The notes: a model not told the origin generated them from the sequence alone. A stretch of DNA of 64,000 nt from Anseranas semipalmata (GCA_013399115.1 VXAA01004019.1:27590-91589); one strand, 5' to 3'. Positions 1 through 14,900 are shown, numbered from the stretch's first letter. Numbers and translations are program-made.

Positions 1-1114
1 TTAAGTGACCACTGAATGGTTCTGGATGCCCTCATTTTCTCTATAATACCATACAATTGTACTGAAGTTGATAAACATGCAGATTAGGAGGCTGATTTCA
101 CCACTCTCACAAGCAGTTTTCACTCACAGAAGCAGTTATGTTGTTTGCAATAAATTACCAATGCATGAAGGTTCTCTAGACTAGGTCTGTGCATTTCATT
201 TCTTAAGTTACTTAAAGTAAGCATTGTGACATATTTCCTTCCCATGAATAAAAAGAAAAAGAAAAGAAAAAAAAAAAGATGCTTATGTTTAGACACATAT
301 ACATTTTCTACAGAACTTTATTTGTTCCACTTCTTCCTTCCTCCTGGGCTGTTCTAAGAAAGTGAAGTTGTGCCATTGACCACAGACTACAAACAGAAGC
401 TTTGGCCCTTAAGTGATACCTATAATTTTCTTAGGAAAACCTTTTCCCACTTCCTAGTATGTAGTTCAGTGTTGGTCTATACTATGGTAAGCAACTGTGG
501 GATGTCACATTAGACCGACCACAGTGTTTTACACCGACCAGAAACTATCGCCATGCTTACTTTGGATTCTCAATGTATTAAAGTTATCAAACGAGCATCA
601 TATTGTTCACGCCTAGCATTTTAAGGCAAGAGCTAATACCTACTTGACTATAGGGAAAGATTCCTTCCAACCTCATTAAGCACTGGATTTGGTCCATGAA
701 CTCTTTAGGAATAGTGTATATATTATCACGGCATCTGTAGTAATTAAAGGGAATCTAGGAAAGCCAGCAATGCACTCATAACTGCTACTCTATTCAGGTG
801 TAAAATGTAATAAGGTAGTTTGCTAGAAGTCCTGAAAGAGAAAGCACTTGAAGAAAAATAATGCACAAGACTTTCTTATTCAGAAGTATTTGGGGAGGTA
901 AAGACAGTAGAGAATGTACGTCACCTTTCTGGTCATCCTTTTCTGAGAAAAATCACTTTCAAACAACAGTTCAATATTTTCAGTCAGACTTTAATAAGCT
1001 TCACGTACATGCCAACACAAAGCCTTTCTTTTTTTTCTCCTACCCCATCAGCAAAAGCTGATGAATCAGTCTTTTGAGTATGATGCCTGAATCATGTTGT
1101 AATGCAGCAAAAAC
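1..1114. other. Non-coding AT-rich DNA, nothing recognised
   Basis: Contains an A-rich tract at about 250-280. No exon, RNA gene or repeat family recognised. If the CpG island is the ENPP1 promoter, this would be ENPP1 intron 1. Confidence 0.5.
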
Positions 1115-1366
1115 TCACAGAATCACTGGTTGGCTGAGGTGGGAAGGGACCTCTGGAGGCCATCTGGTTCAACCCCCTTCCAAGCAGGGACACCCAGAGC
1201 AGGGTGCCCAGGACCACGTCCAGATGCTTCTGAGGATCTCCAAGGAGGGAGGCTCCTCAGCCTCTCTGGGCAACCTGTGCCAGTGCTCAGTCACCCACAC
1301 AGTAGAGAAGTGCTTCCTGGTGTTCGGACTGAACCTCCTGTGTTCCAGTTTGGGCCTATTGCCCCA
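1115..1366 (-). mobile_element. CR1 LINE fragment (3' end)
   Basis: On the minus strand it encodes a degraded CR1 ORF2 C-terminus (TRKHFSTVWVTEHWHRLPRE), followed by the 3' UTR with the reverse complement of GGAAGGGACCTCTGGAGGCC. 5'-truncated, as is usual for CR1. Confidence 0.88.
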
Positions 1367-4300
1367 ATACATTTTAACTCATTTCGACATGCACCCAACT
1401 GTTTCTCAAATGTAACTTTTAAGACTATGAGCACTTGAGTAAATAAAAAGTTTTTTTTTTTTTTTTTTAAATATACAGTTCATTACAGTTTTATTCACTA
1501 AAGATTACAAACATAGCACTAAAAAACAAAAACAAAAAAAAAACAGGAATTATAGACTGGATCTGATCAAACTTTGGCCTAGAATTCCACACTAGGCAAG
1601 TACGGAAATTATTTAATATAATGTCCAGCAGAGAAAATAATTACTTTTTCAGTTCAAATTTTTCCTTGAATTGACAGAAGAAGGAAAATAGTAAGAGGAT
1701 AAGAAAATTGGCATTATCAACACACCCAGATGCTCTACAACCGATGGACAGTAACAAGTATCCAATAATTCAGTTGTCAAGAATGATACAACTGCAGAGC
1801 TCTCTACACTGTTTTTTTTCCCCTATAGCAAAAATAACATGCAATAACAAGAATATTTTCTTTTAAATCGGTATCAAAAGTATTATCTTCCATGGAAATT
1901 GTTCATGACCTTTGAAATCTTCCATCTGAAATACCACCTAGATAAGTATGTGCACATCGATGCAGGTAGCACATTAGATGCTAGACTTCAAAGCCCTGCA
2001 AAATTAGTGGAACGAGCAAAACCTGTTACTGTCCTTCTTACTTATATATTATTATTCAGAAAATAGAAACTCCTTCATTTGGTTGTAAAAAGCCAACTTG
2101 AGAATATTTTATTTCAGGATGATGATGTATTGCTTTCTCTACTCCCAACATGCCATGCTACCAAGCTCAAGGAGTAGAATGTCCTCTGATGTGTAACCAT
2201 AAACAGGCTTTAAACAAACAAAACACACTCCATCCTGAGCGTAACTCTATTCCTGAGATTTTGGCACCAAGTGTTACAAAACCCTATTTTTGTATTGTAT
2301 TCCAGATTTTCAGTTTTACACTTTTCTGAACATAATTAATTTCAACAAGCAAAAGCATGAAAGGATTATGTTCACCGGGGCATATGAATGTCTTTTGGGT
2401 ACGAAAATGCTAATGCTTTTGATGAAATAGTGCAACTCCTGTTTCCTGCAAGCAATACCGTGGAAACCTCAGAGTATCATAAATCACAGCACACTGCCAA
2501 TGCTCTGTGTGTCTACTATAAACCAGTTCTGCTCTCAAATTTCTTGTACAAACAAGAAAAACAAACATGGTCCAGGTTCTTCCCTGGCATACTATGTCCA
2601 TCTATAATAAAAGAAGAGCTGGGAAGTTGTACTGAATCATTATATTGGATATTCAAGCCTTTGCTTTCTCAACACCAGCCATACTACCTTAAATTTTAGA
2701 CTTAAAAATATTTTACTGCAAAATTCTAAAGCTCTTTTTTTTTCTTCAAAGCTTAATAAAGAAGCTTCACAAGGATGGTAGCTTAGAGGCAAGTCATTTG
2801 ACAAAGTTCTGGGACAGTCAACTGTAATCTAGTACACCAACCTGTATAATTGCATTGAATCAAAGCTTTACCTTGAGCCTAAATGACTTTACTCGTCTGG
2901 ATATTACCCACACAAATGGCACAAACGTTCTGCTGGAACAATGAGGAACAACTAAACCCGGCCAACAGCAGTAGCAGTCTTGACTAGGTACAGCAAGACT
3001 TGTTACACTAATAGTTGACACGTTGTCAGTGAAAATGCTCCAAGATCATCAGCTCTGCAAATGACGACAGCCCTTAAAGAATATTGCCCAGGTACAGAGA
3101 GTCATCTCACTACTGCAGCCCAAAGGTGGACTAATTTACTTTGCTTCTTGCTATATGGGACCTCACTGCAGAAGGTAGGTTACTAATATTACCTGAACTA
3201 TTTCGCACACAGCTAGCTCAGGTTCAGGATGGTGCAGTCTGCCATGTAAAGATTTTGTTATTGTTGTTACATAGAGACAAGTAGCCGTACATATAGTTTA
3301 AGGTTTACTAACAACAACCTTGTTAGAACCTTGCAGCAGCATCCTGCAAGCACCAGGCTCAGTTCTCCACCACACCTCACCTGTTCTCTCCCTCATTCCC
3401 CACTCCCACCCCCACAGAAAAAGCAAGAATTGAGAAGAAAAATGTACAAGAAAGAATATGGGAATCCAACACATAATAGGAAGGCAAATAAAATTAAAGA
3501 ACCAGACCTCGTTTTAGACAAAAGTAGCACATGAACTTTTTGTGCTCTGTAACTTGAGAGATTGCTAGGACAAAATGTCAGATTTGGTTTTAATACAAAT
3601 ATTTGAGAAAAGTTTCTAAACCAACACATTAACAACTGCAGAGAAGAAAATGTCCTGTTTTAAAAATATTTTCTGAGAAAGTTTGTCTTGGAATCAAAAA
3701 CATTGTCATCTAGGGATGAATCTCTGTCCCATCACTGCTTCCTTTACGTGGGAGGACGCAATAAAAGCTCTGTCTTGTAAACATTATAGTGGTTGGGAAT
3801 AGGTGGTTGTGTGTCTGGAAAACTGCAATCCTGAAAACATTTCAAAAGCCTTTTATTTTGGGCTGGGCAGATGGCAATATGATAACATGGTTAGAAAGCA
3901 GGATTATTTCTGCCACTCATCTCTGTAGACCTGAAGTCAAAGAGAATTTCACCAGTGGTTTCAGTGAGCTGGTGGAAAGGCCACAGAGCCAGCACATGTG
4001 CAGGCTGCAGATACCACATTCCAAAGAGACTGATCAACTGCACAGCAGGCCTTAGTACTACACAGGGAAACCTCTCACCAGCCTTAGCTGCTGTCACCTT
4101 TCCTTTGCAAATGAAGAACAAAGGATTATTCTGCTATGGTCCATTTCTCTTCACTTTTCCCCAGCTTTGTCCATCACCCCTACCCTCCCTCCACTCTTCC
4201 ATTCTGTATTTTCTATGGCAAAGAACATACTGATATTTCTTTTAAGGAATAATCATTGTGGATTAATTTTCTTCCTGTGTTGACCTTCCTCACTCTTTGC

Positions 4301-7300
4301 CTACCATGTATTCAGCTGCTTTCCATCTTCCTTTTTTTATCCCTGGCATACCATATCACTCCAAGGTTTAAGACACATCCATTAACTAACCACTGTGTAA
4401 TTAACAAAGGAGCTGTGCAAAATAGTGGATTTTCATTCTAACCTTCATGATTGACCCTTGCAGTTTTTGTGTCATGTCTGTCTATGAAGTGAGAACATCT
4501 AGACTGCGTCGATAATGCCAGTACTACAAAACCCATGGAATTTTCCAAAACCACTGAGATCCGTGAAGGGCTTACTATGTTTTCACCATTTGTGCACCTA
4601 AAATAGATGACTAAGGACCTGGACTTTAACACTGAAAGATCTTTCAGAAAGAATTTCATCTGCAAAAGTGTAAAGAACATAGCAATAAATAATGAATTTC
4701 AAGTAAGAACAGTCACCTTCTGTCTTTATAAAGGGCATTGTTAAAAGTGCAGAAAACATACTGTACAAATTCAAAAAACACTTATCTACACTTGCCAGAG
4801 GCAGCAGACCATTTGCTCATGCTTATAAAAGCTATTTTTAAACAGGCATAGCCCTCACCAACTCAGCTTTACTCACGAACAGGAGGACATTTAATAAATT
4901 TTACTAAGCTGAAATGGATATTTCATCCACACCAGCGCAGCTATGTAGCCAAATAAATCACCAAAGAAAGTAATCAGTGTACTTCCTTCATTCATCTCAA
5001 TTTTTCCACATTAGTAAATACTTTTATGTTCTTTGAAGACTTGCTTCTGTTGATCCACATTCGGTGTCTGGAGCCCACAGGAGGACGGGGAGCAGCTGAG
5101 GCTCTGATCCCAGTTGCCCTGAAACACTGAAGGTGACTGAATTATCCTGAAGTCAGTGGAGGCAAAAGCTGAGGTTTACACCCAAAATCTCTTCAGAACT
5201 AAAAAGCATATTTACTTAAAAAAAAAATTATAGAGATTATTGTTTTTCTTCTCAAAGAAGCATGCAGAAGGTCTACTCATGCTGTTCCTATGGAATGCTC
5301 TCAGACTGTTATTACATACTGTTGCAGTCTAAGGTCACTCAAAGGACAAGAATGTTTTAAAGGTAGCTCAAGCCACTGTGAGGTATTACAAAAAGCCTTC
5401 AAGGAGCTTACCAAAGAGCTGTAACTTCACTCAGTGGTTGGAATTATCAGCAGAAAACATAATCATACTACAGCTCTCTAAATACCTTCCAAAACTATTT
5501 AAGTGTCTAGTTTTAACAAGAAAGAGACAAAAAAAGATAGAAGAGTTAGCAGCTGTCAGCTCGGATCTAAAATATTTTTCTTATTTGTTGCTTGTCCAAT
5601 TGTATAGGTACATATTCTCCTGGAAAGCATTAATACACAAGCTGATATCAAAGCACATGCATTTTACCCCCAGCTGTGAGACATGTGAGAATTTAGATAG
5701 AGACAAAATTACAATGATCTGCTAGTTTTAAAGAAAAAAAAAAAGAGGAAATTTAACTTCTCTTTAAATTTCTGGAAAACAGAAAGCAGCTGATTGCTAC
5801 TTAACCAGCAGGTAGGTTTGTGTAGAGACTTAAGGTTAAACAAGACTGAAAAGTGATCTTGATTTATGAGGGGGAAAAAAAAGTACTTTGAAAAACTAAG
5901 TACCATACTTTCAAAAACAGTTCTTTTACTTAGCAGAGCAAACTATGAACACAATAAACAGAGACCACCAGATACCATCTGCTTTAGTGACAGTGACATG
6001 TGAATGCATGGTTACACAGAAAAAAAGAAGAAATTGTCAGTGTTGTGCCAAGTCAAAATTGTAGTCCAAGCAAGCTGCACTTAACCTATGAATAAAAAAA
6101 ATTCTTTTCAAGAACAAATCTAAAGCTGCTATTGTATATAGTACTGTCATAAGAGTTGTAACAAGAAAAGCGTACAGAGGGGGCTGCTTCTACTGGGTAC
6201 TGATCACACCACCAAACATCCTAAGTAAGCCCATAGTCACCTCCATTTTTCTGCGGCTGATGTTGTTACTGCCACCGTGGCAGCAACTTTAGGCTGAACA
6301 GGGAGACACGGTGACCTTACAGAGCAAGCGATGAAATCTTGTAAGATGCTGTGAGACCATAGGGAGTGGAAAAAACTACAGATCCACAAAGGGGTAGAGG
6401 AAGAAGACAAGACAAATACGGTATCAGAGCGATTCACTATGGCCCTTTACTAAACTCACTGATACCCAGTCACAGGCACACCTTTAGCCCTGGCTCCTCT
6501 GGCCATTTTCCAAAGGGAAAGGCTGACAGAGAGGCAATTATTTACCTCTGCATCCTTTGAATGTAGCCCCTCAAAAAAGAAAGAAAAATAAAAAAAAAAA
6601 AGACAGACTATCAAAAGTTTGTTGCTTCACAACATGGAAACTTTTTATTTCGGCCAGAAGAGCACTTGAGAACTGGCACATTTGATCATGTCAGACAGAA
6701 AGCACACAATGGACAATAACAGATTTTGACTGTTGTTATAGCTGCTTACACAAAATCAAAGCTATACATTTTATAATTCTAAGAATAATAAACCAAAAAA
6801 AAAAATCTGTAACGCACACAAATTTGTGCCCAAACACTACTGCATATTAAAAAGCATCTATCAACTTGCCTGTACACCTTTGCACAGCAGAACTGCAAAA
6901 AGGTGCATCTGAGTTTTTCCAGTACTGGAAATATTACATCTTTTCTCATTAATTCTCTTTTCTCCTTAGCTATCTTATTCACTCAGTGTTAAATACTTAA
7001 ACAATAGCCAAAAGCCCTTACTTATCCTGCTTTGTGGAATGTGTCCTCCACCACATTGCATGTACAATGCAATCCACTGCTGTCTTATAAGAACCCTTAT
7101 GGAAACTTCTTATGCAACTGACCTGCGTAACATCTGTGCAGGAAAGGAAAGTTTTAGTTTTGGGGTTGGTTCTTTTTCAGCACAGAAAGTATATTTTTAC
7201 TTTGTTTTGATATATTTCCTGTGTTATTTTCAAAATTCCAATACTGATCATTATAAAATAGCTTCTCTGAAAATGGCATGTACTAATGTTTCATTCAGAT

Positions 7301-10300
7301 GGGACACTATACCACGATGCACCACACTGACAAATTCTATTATAGCATTCTTTAAAACAAGTATTTATCCAGTTCCCATTGAGTATGGTCACAGTGATGC
7401 TTACCAATATATTAATTTCTAATACTGGTGAGAGACTTTGCAAGTGAGAAACTTTGCAAGCCTTCCATGATTTCAAAACCTTTAATTTGCTCCACTCCTC
7501 CTTTCAGCTGAAAGTAATAAAAACATACCTTCCATGGCAAGTCAAATCAGAACAATTCAGCCGTTGTGTAATTCTACTGATATTAGTGAAAGAACACCAA
7601 GGGAAAATTTTGAAGAGCAGAAGCTGGAAGGAAGCCTTGCCGAATTTTATATGTTTGACCTCGCAGGAAATCTAAGAGCTTTAACACAGTGATACTGGAA
7701 GTTGTTCTGAATTCAAGTTAATAATCACTGCTACAGAAGGTTAAACTTTAAACTCTTAATTTGTCCCTTACTGCTTTAGCGTCTGGGAGCCTTGCAGCAC
7801 TGCTTGGAGCTGGTGCCAGGACCAGAAGCCCTCTCCCTGCTCCCAGGAGCTCGGCTGCCTGTGCTGGGGTCCAGCTCTCTGATACTGCTGCAGCTGCTGA
7901 GAGCCCTGTTTGGGAAATCCCAACCAGCCCTAAAGAAAGCTCTTTGACAAAAAGCCAGCAGAAGCCTCAGCAGGGCCTTCCCTGAACCTCTTTTGGGAGC
8001 TGCATTTAGGTAGTTCTTGCCTTTGTCCCCTGCCTCAGCTGGGTTACGGCCACCCTGCAGCCTTGTCCATCTTGCCCAAGCACCCTATTGATCCAGACCC
8101 TGACCTTAACTCACAGACTTGACTTTTCTCCCTGACCTTGGACCTACTTCATCACGACAGACTCATCTGGCAGTCCAGACTACTGGCCAAACATGGCTTG
8201 TATTCCCAAACTGGCTTTGCTCACCATGCATATGTTGAAACTGTCCCCTGCCAGCGAGGCCACTGCTTGTGGCGGCCTTGTTGTCATACTTGCATACAAT
8301 TTTCTCTTTCAGCACAACCTGCCCTTGGCTGGGCCCTGACAGACAGGCAATTACTGCAAAATTAAAGAAAGGTAATGAAAACCCTAAGGCATGGATGTAG
8401 CCAGAGCTCTGAATGCTCAAGCAGGACCTCTAAGCACACCTGGCACTAATCGTGGCCCCAGTCACTCATTTGTGTAGACTGACTGGACCGAATGGCTGAT
8501 CCTAGCACACTGCAGTCTAATCCATCAGCAGATAGTCTAAATTAAACCCCCTAGGCACAACGTGGATGTTTTCGGCCAGCGATGTTGACAAAAGCACACA
8601 AGTCCCACAGCTGGATGTATTTAGCTCGATCCCAAGCTTCGCACTGCAGTTGTAGGCCAGGAAACCAAAAGCACTCGCATGCTGCGCTCAGAGGTGCGAC
8701 TGAAATCTCCAAGATGGTTTTAATCCTCCAGCACAGCTATGTAAGAGAATATCTTGTAGCCTGTCCTAAACACCACCCTGTTCTGCCCATGCTGGTAGCA
8801 ATGCCTAAGCTACCAGGCTCAAAATGAGCTCAAGCACGCTACGAAAGCTGCGATCGCACCTGACCGTGGCCTACCCATATCAAAGTGACCTCGTCTCAGG
8901 TCACACGGGAACTCTGAAACAGGGCAAGGATCAGCCTAGCCTGCAGTAAAAGCTAAAGCGAGTCCCAAGTACAATTAGAAACACAGGCAGTCCCTATTCT
9001 CCCTTGGTGAAGATTTTTATATAAACTTCTGTTTTGTGGGTTTTTGTTTGTTTTTTAAATACAGACAAAACCTTAATTCCTGCAAGTGCTTCCTTGGATA
9101 GCGTTTTTATTTTGTATCAGCTTCTGTCATCTAGGATAAGATACACGGGCTAGCACTGTGAAGCAAAGAGCAAGTAAAGCAAGAATACAAGTTAACCCTG
9201 GAAAAATGCCTTCACAGAATGGCTAAATATTTCTTAGGTTTTTACAGTATGCGAGCAAGATTATGATTTTTCTCTTCAATACCCAGCAGAAAGGTAGCCA
9301 CTTGAAGATGAGTACAGAAATTGTGGGTTTACTGCTCCATGTGCACAATGAAGACTATTTGCAAAGCCTTCCTTGAAAAATGAGGTAACTGCAAAACACC
9401 ACTAAAAAGACTATGATCTTAAAATTTGCCAAAATCTGATATTTTGTTTAAATGGATTAAATCAGGCAACAATTAATGTATTGTTTATACATTAATGGGT
9501 AACAATTATAATACATATAGTTGTAATTGTAATCAGATGCATTTATGCAATATCAACAGCAAACACAATAAGAAAACTTCTGACAAACATCAGTTTTTAC
9601 TGTGTTTTCAGAATTCAAAACATAGACAACTCTCCAGCTCTAATGGTTGCTATACTGATGGAACACAGACAAGACATTTACTGTAAAATGTCCTGTTTCC
9701 AAACACTGAAATGGAGTTTCCTACAAAATACTGTAATATTGGAGATTGGCCAAGCAGTACCTTAATATTTCTAAACAAACAGCACTTCAAAGGCTACTTA
9801 TACTAGGGCCACCCTGTCACTGTCATTGTTTACTTTTTATATCACCAAAGGACATTTGGCACTATAAAAAAAATTAAAAAGTCATTCAGCAAGCAATCAC
9901 TTTACTATTACTGTTAAGCTACGTGGAGTTTCTTGGGCCCCATTTAAGCCCAATCCAACACTCTCACAGGAGCAAGTAATTTCAGTAAGTACCACTTTTC
10001 CTGACTCAAAAAGGAAAAAAAAAGGCACGATGCAAAACTGTACAAAAAGGTTGAAATGGAACAGTTTGCCAAGTGCCGAAAAAGATTAGAGGAAACACTG
10101 AATGTGGAACCCAGGTCTCCCAAACTCAGGCACCAAGTACAGTACCCTCGAATCAGTTGGATCCAGTGCTAAAGAACTGGAGCCCACAAAATACCTGTGC
10201 TAAAGACTGTTGAAGTCAATAACCACAAAGTTAGGGCTCCAACACTTTCCTGTCATTGACTTTCCTCTCCTCACATCAGTTACATTAATACCGGAGCCTG

Positions 10301-11130
10301 TAAAATGAACACAAGGAGAAAACCCGTGAGTGTGCAACTAGTTTTCTGTGCAGTCCTCCCCCCTGGAATGAAGGCCACATTGCAGTGGCACAGCAGCAAC
10401 TGCAGAAGACACAGAAGAAGAAGAGATCATCCAGACATCACACCCATCACAGGAGCCCAAAGTCCGCAAGCAGAGCACTCTTTCAAAGGGTCTGGGATAA
10501 CACATGACTTCTCAACAAGTCCAATTCATTTCCCACCTGCTCTCTCACTAACTGCTCCCCATCCTCCCTTCTGCCATGTCAGATATAGAAGAGAAAATAA
10601 GTTGACAAGTATTTTATTAAAAAAATAATTAAACGGGTATTTCGCATCTTTTCTGGATAAAGAATACAGAAATGCATTATTCAAAAAGGTTTTAATATAT
10701 TTGAGAGGAAAACTATCGGCATTAAAACAATCAAACAGGTAAGCAACCTTCCAGACAACTATATAAGGAAAGGTTATTTCATCACTGCAGGGGAAGAAAA
10801 AACAACAACAACAAATAATAAAAAAAAATACAGCAATCTCTAAAATACTGACATGGCACACCCACCTTTCCCTGTATGATCAGAATGTCAGAAGTTATGG
10901 GTTATTTTGGAAGAAAATGGAGAAAAACTTCCAGGACTCTTACAGAAAATACTTTCATAGCCAACAAATCTCTTTTCTAGAGTTAGACTCTCCTGACTGC
11001 AGCAATGGCAGATACTGACAGGAGAAGCTCTCTGTCAAGGCTGAGTGTCCCACTTATTAAGGTGTTTATCAATCAGATCTTACACATTAAACTTCATGTA
11101 GACACCAGCAGACAACTGGAATCAGATTTA
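1367..11130. other. Non-coding DNA with no recognised gene
   Basis: Mostly AT-rich single-copy-like sequence with poly(A)/poly(T) runs (for example 1,451-1,468 and 6,585-6,601). A GC-richer block at about 7,775-8,950 stands out and is listed separately. No ENPP1 exon was recognised on the minus strand. A translated search would be needed to exclude a short one. Confidence 0.5.
7775..8950. other. GC-richer block of unknown origin
   Basis: About 1.2 kb rich in CTG, CCT and CAG words, unlike its AT-rich neighbours, with sharp edges. It has only short open frames (about 75-85 codons) that resemble no protein I know. It could be an old LTR or other repeat, or a conserved regulatory block. Neither can be settled here. 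Confidence 0.3.
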
Positions 11131-11632
11131 TAGAATGATAAGGCTGGAAGGGACCTCAGGAGGGTTTTATTTCAATCTCCTGTTCATAGCAGGATCAAAA
11201 CTGAATTCAGACCTGGCTGCTCAGGGCTTCATGTAGTTGAGTCTTGAAAACCTCCAAGGATAGAGACTACACAGCCTCTCTGGACAGCCTGTCCAAACAC
11301 TTAATTATCCTCACAAGGATGGTTCCCCTTATAGAGTAAGAACCTCTCTTGCTTCAGTTTATGACCATTGTCTCATGCCCAGTGACCATAGGTCCATCTT
11401 CTTGATGACATCCTTGGAAAGGCTGCTGTTATGGCTGTGATCTGTTCCCCATCCAAGCCATCTCCTCCCCAGGCTGAACCCACCCAGCTACCTTGGCCTC
11501 TCATCACAGAAGAGCTCCAGCCCCTGACCACCTTGGTGGCCCTCTACTGGGCTCACTCCAGTTTAAATGATCTTTCCTGTACTAGAGGGGCCAAACCTGG
11601 GCACAGTATTCCATATGGGATCTAGCAAGTGT
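11131..11632 (-). mobile_element. CR1 LINE fragment, older divergent subfamily
   Basis: It begins (as read on +) with TAGAATGATAAGGCTGGAAG and follows the CR1 3' pattern: ggacctcaggagg, aacctccaagg, tctctggacagcctg, and catcttcttgatgac replaced by diverged sequence, through to ccaaacctgggcacagtatt. The element is on the minus strand, 5'-truncated and heavily mutated. Confidence 0.8.
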
Positions 11633-11756
11633 TTTGTATAGGGAAAGATAAAACTTATCCTGATTTACCAGTCTGTGGATAGCCCACTACACTTAACATT
11701 CACTGCTTGATAAAAAGCCAACTGAGAACAGTACAGACGCTCCCAGGGATGCCACT

Positions 11757-11949
11757 GAATCACAGAATGATTTAGGTTGAAAGTGACCTTAAAGACCATC
11801 TAGTTCCAACCCCCCTGCCATGGGCAGGGACACCTCCCCCCAGACCAGGTTGCCCAAAGCCCCATCCAACTTGGCCTTGAACACCTCCAGGGATGGGGCA
11901 TCCACAGCTTCTCTGGGCAACCTGTTCCCGGGCCTCACCACCCATCTTA
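11757..11949 (-). mobile_element. CR1 LINE fragment (short 3' end)
   Basis: As read on + it starts with GAATCACAGAATGATTTAGG, then the standard block with cccctgccatgggcaggg and ggatggggcatccacagctt, up to ttctctgggcaacctgttcc. Same strand as the copy about 125 bp to its left but of a different subfamily, so this is a separate insertion. Confidence 0.9.
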
Positions 11950-14900
11950 ACCATGGTATCCCTCACAGGCTTCAGCCTGCAGATGATCACAAGGTTTTGT
12001 TCCACCCAATGCTTTAGTCTAATCCTGAAGCTGATAGGGAGTTCACTGAACATCCAAAAGAAAAAGCAACCAAGCCTACAGGAGTGCAACCACACATCCT
12101 GTACTGCTCCTCTGGTCTGTAACCAGCTGTAAAACACAGAGTGGCTTCTGGGAGTACATACCAAGAGTCATGCTGTCTTAATTTGGTAAGTAAAACTGTT
12201 TAAATACACAGGGTATTACACAAGCTCTACCTACTCTCCCACTGAATTGCAGAAGGCAACTAAATAAAAGAAAATTTCAGAACACTGTTTCGTGTTTGGC
12301 ACATGCCTAAAACACTGATCTTACAGAACTGAGCTGGCCTTTTTGGAAAAAAAAAAAGGAAAAAATGATCCCAGACTTCCAAAATATTTTTAAGACTATT
12401 CCCACAGCATTATTTAAAAACCTCACAGTTTACTATCTTTATGCACTCTGAAGTGCTTCAGTCAATCTTTAAAAGAAACAAACACACTCAAGGTCTCAGC
12501 CCAGAGCTTACCTGAATTTTTCTGACAATTTTTTCTAATCAGGAATTCTCAAGCTGTAAAAACTCTAAGAAACTTTCCAATGAAAGTGTCATTTTAAATG
12601 AGTTTTCCAGCTCTGACAAAGAAAAGTCTGAAACTGTCAACAAGAAAAGTCTATTTTGTTATTTTTTTCTCCCGTGACATTTCAGCTGTTTTAAACAAAT
12701 GGAAAAATTATTTCAGTGAAATGGGTGAACCAGACCAAAATGCAATGCCTAAGAGTCACTGGCAAGTTTGAATTGAAAACCTCAAACCTAAGGAAGAATT
12801 ACATTGCTCTTGTGTGGCAGCAAGCTGCTTGGTCCTGCCAAGGCAGCAGATGTGTCTGGAGAGACCATGAACAGCAATGTCAGGCTTTGAGGGACAAAAG
12901 TAAGAGCTCAGGAAATGGGCAAGACAATAAATGAAAAGGTGTGCTTGGAGATTACATAAATGGATAAAAGGATCATCATCTCTCATGACTGCTCAAAGCT
13001 GGGTATTTTCACTTCACTGCCCTTAGGGAAGCACGATGGGTTAGTAAATCCCTGCAGGCCTGTCCCACCGTCCAGGGAACCCTCTCTGCACACAGCACCA
13101 GAAGAGTGACCAGCGCCACATGAAAACCTACAGCTGAGCTAAAATTATGCCTGCCACAACAAGAACTGCTAAAAGTGGAGGTGATTGTATACCACTTCCT
13201 CAGCTACCCACATCCTCCCTCAACCAACGTACGCTCAGTTAGCAATAGCCGAGTACCACCGTGTAACACGGAGAGGCTTCTGGAACCACCACCAACACCC
13301 ACAGGTCGGCTCTGCATGGCACAATCTTTCGTGCATGGGAACTCCGCAGCTCCTCTGTCACGGGGTAAGGTCACCTCATGGACAGAAGCCACTAACACAG
13401 AGGTTGTGTTCACAAGCTGTACAGACATCTATGGGTGGCAGGCATATATACACAGGAAGAGGGGAACGTGAGCAAGTCTGTGCCTTCCAACAAGATTTGT
13501 TGTTGTTGTTTTTAAACAGTAAACAAACAAACAAACAAAAAACAAGCACCATCCAGAAACTTACCTGAAACCAGATCTACCCAAATAACAGTAACAGTGG
13601 TGCATGCAAGTAGGGTAAATGCAGGCAAAGGAAGTTTACCTGTGCCTAATTTGAACAACATCACTTTTATTGTTTCCCATTGCATGACCCAGAACACCAA
13701 GCAGGTTTCTTACCTTTACACTGGAATGACACTATTAAAACACTGTAAAATGCATTGGCTGGTGACAAAGAAAGAACCTGCATTTCCAAGTCCAGTTTTC
13801 CACCATTCTGACTTCCTAACATGACGTTTAGGCAAAATACATTCTTGTTTTACTCAGGCCAATATCACCTACAATGTTTAGAAAGTTTTTCAAGTTCTCT
13901 CCGAATACTCTGAATTATCAGTGTCTACAATAGCTGAAAACAATACTGCATGGTTCATTGTTGTTTATATTTACAGCTTTCTAATTATTTCTATATAGAC
14001 AATGTATACTCCACTTGAAAACTTTAGTTAGCACAGGATGAATGTTTTGCCAGCTCTCAGGGAACAACTATGGTCTAGATAATAAGGACTTGATTCAGAA
14101 GTGTACGTAAGCATACACAAAAGTTTAAGCTTGTCGTCAACTCCAGTCTTGAAGTGACAATTTATATCTAATCATTTTGTTGAATGAGAGCCTAAAAAGG
14201 CTAGAGGAATTGCATTAGGTTTTGAATAGCATGTGATTTTTCACTATCACAACCTGTTTTGAGGACTAGAAAAAGATGGGCTGTTCTCACCATCCGCTGC
14301 AATGGCATTTTTTGGGACAGCCTGTCCTTCCCAGAAGAGAACAAAGTTATGGAACAAGCCACAGCCCATTACTTTTATTTAAGAAGATTTTTCAATCAGT
14401 ATAGTTGCCAAAAAAAAAAAAACTCCACATGGAAACTACGTTAGAACCTTAAGTGAAATTTGCTATTTTTCTTATGATAAGGTTCTGACAAACTTGCAAA
14501 AGCAATGTACAAGCTGTTATGTCAGAAAATATGACCAGTATACAGTTGCTAAGGTGTGGTGGCCAGTTCATTTGAAACAGTAACCAGATTACAAAGTGAA
14601 GGCTAAGGTTGGAAAGGCGCCTTGATCTTTATGCTTCAAAACACTGAAAGAGGACTGTTTGTGTGTATACACTTTATAGATGCATATATTTATATATATA
14701 AAGAAATAAAAGCTGCTGCAGTTCCACAGAAGCTTCCTTCCAAGAATGCCACAGTTTAACCTTGATAATGACTTTATCCTCGTAACGATCACTCCAGGCA
14801 GTCTGGACAGCCTTATTTCCACATCTCTACAGGGAGGATAATTATAATATAGCAGTGTGGCTAAAACTGGAAGCTGACCTACCTGCTAACAACGGCTTTG

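Noticed and set aside
10305..10628. A 107-codon plus-strand open frame
   Set aside because: No recognisable domain, no splice or promoter context, low-complexity His/Arg/Pro composition.
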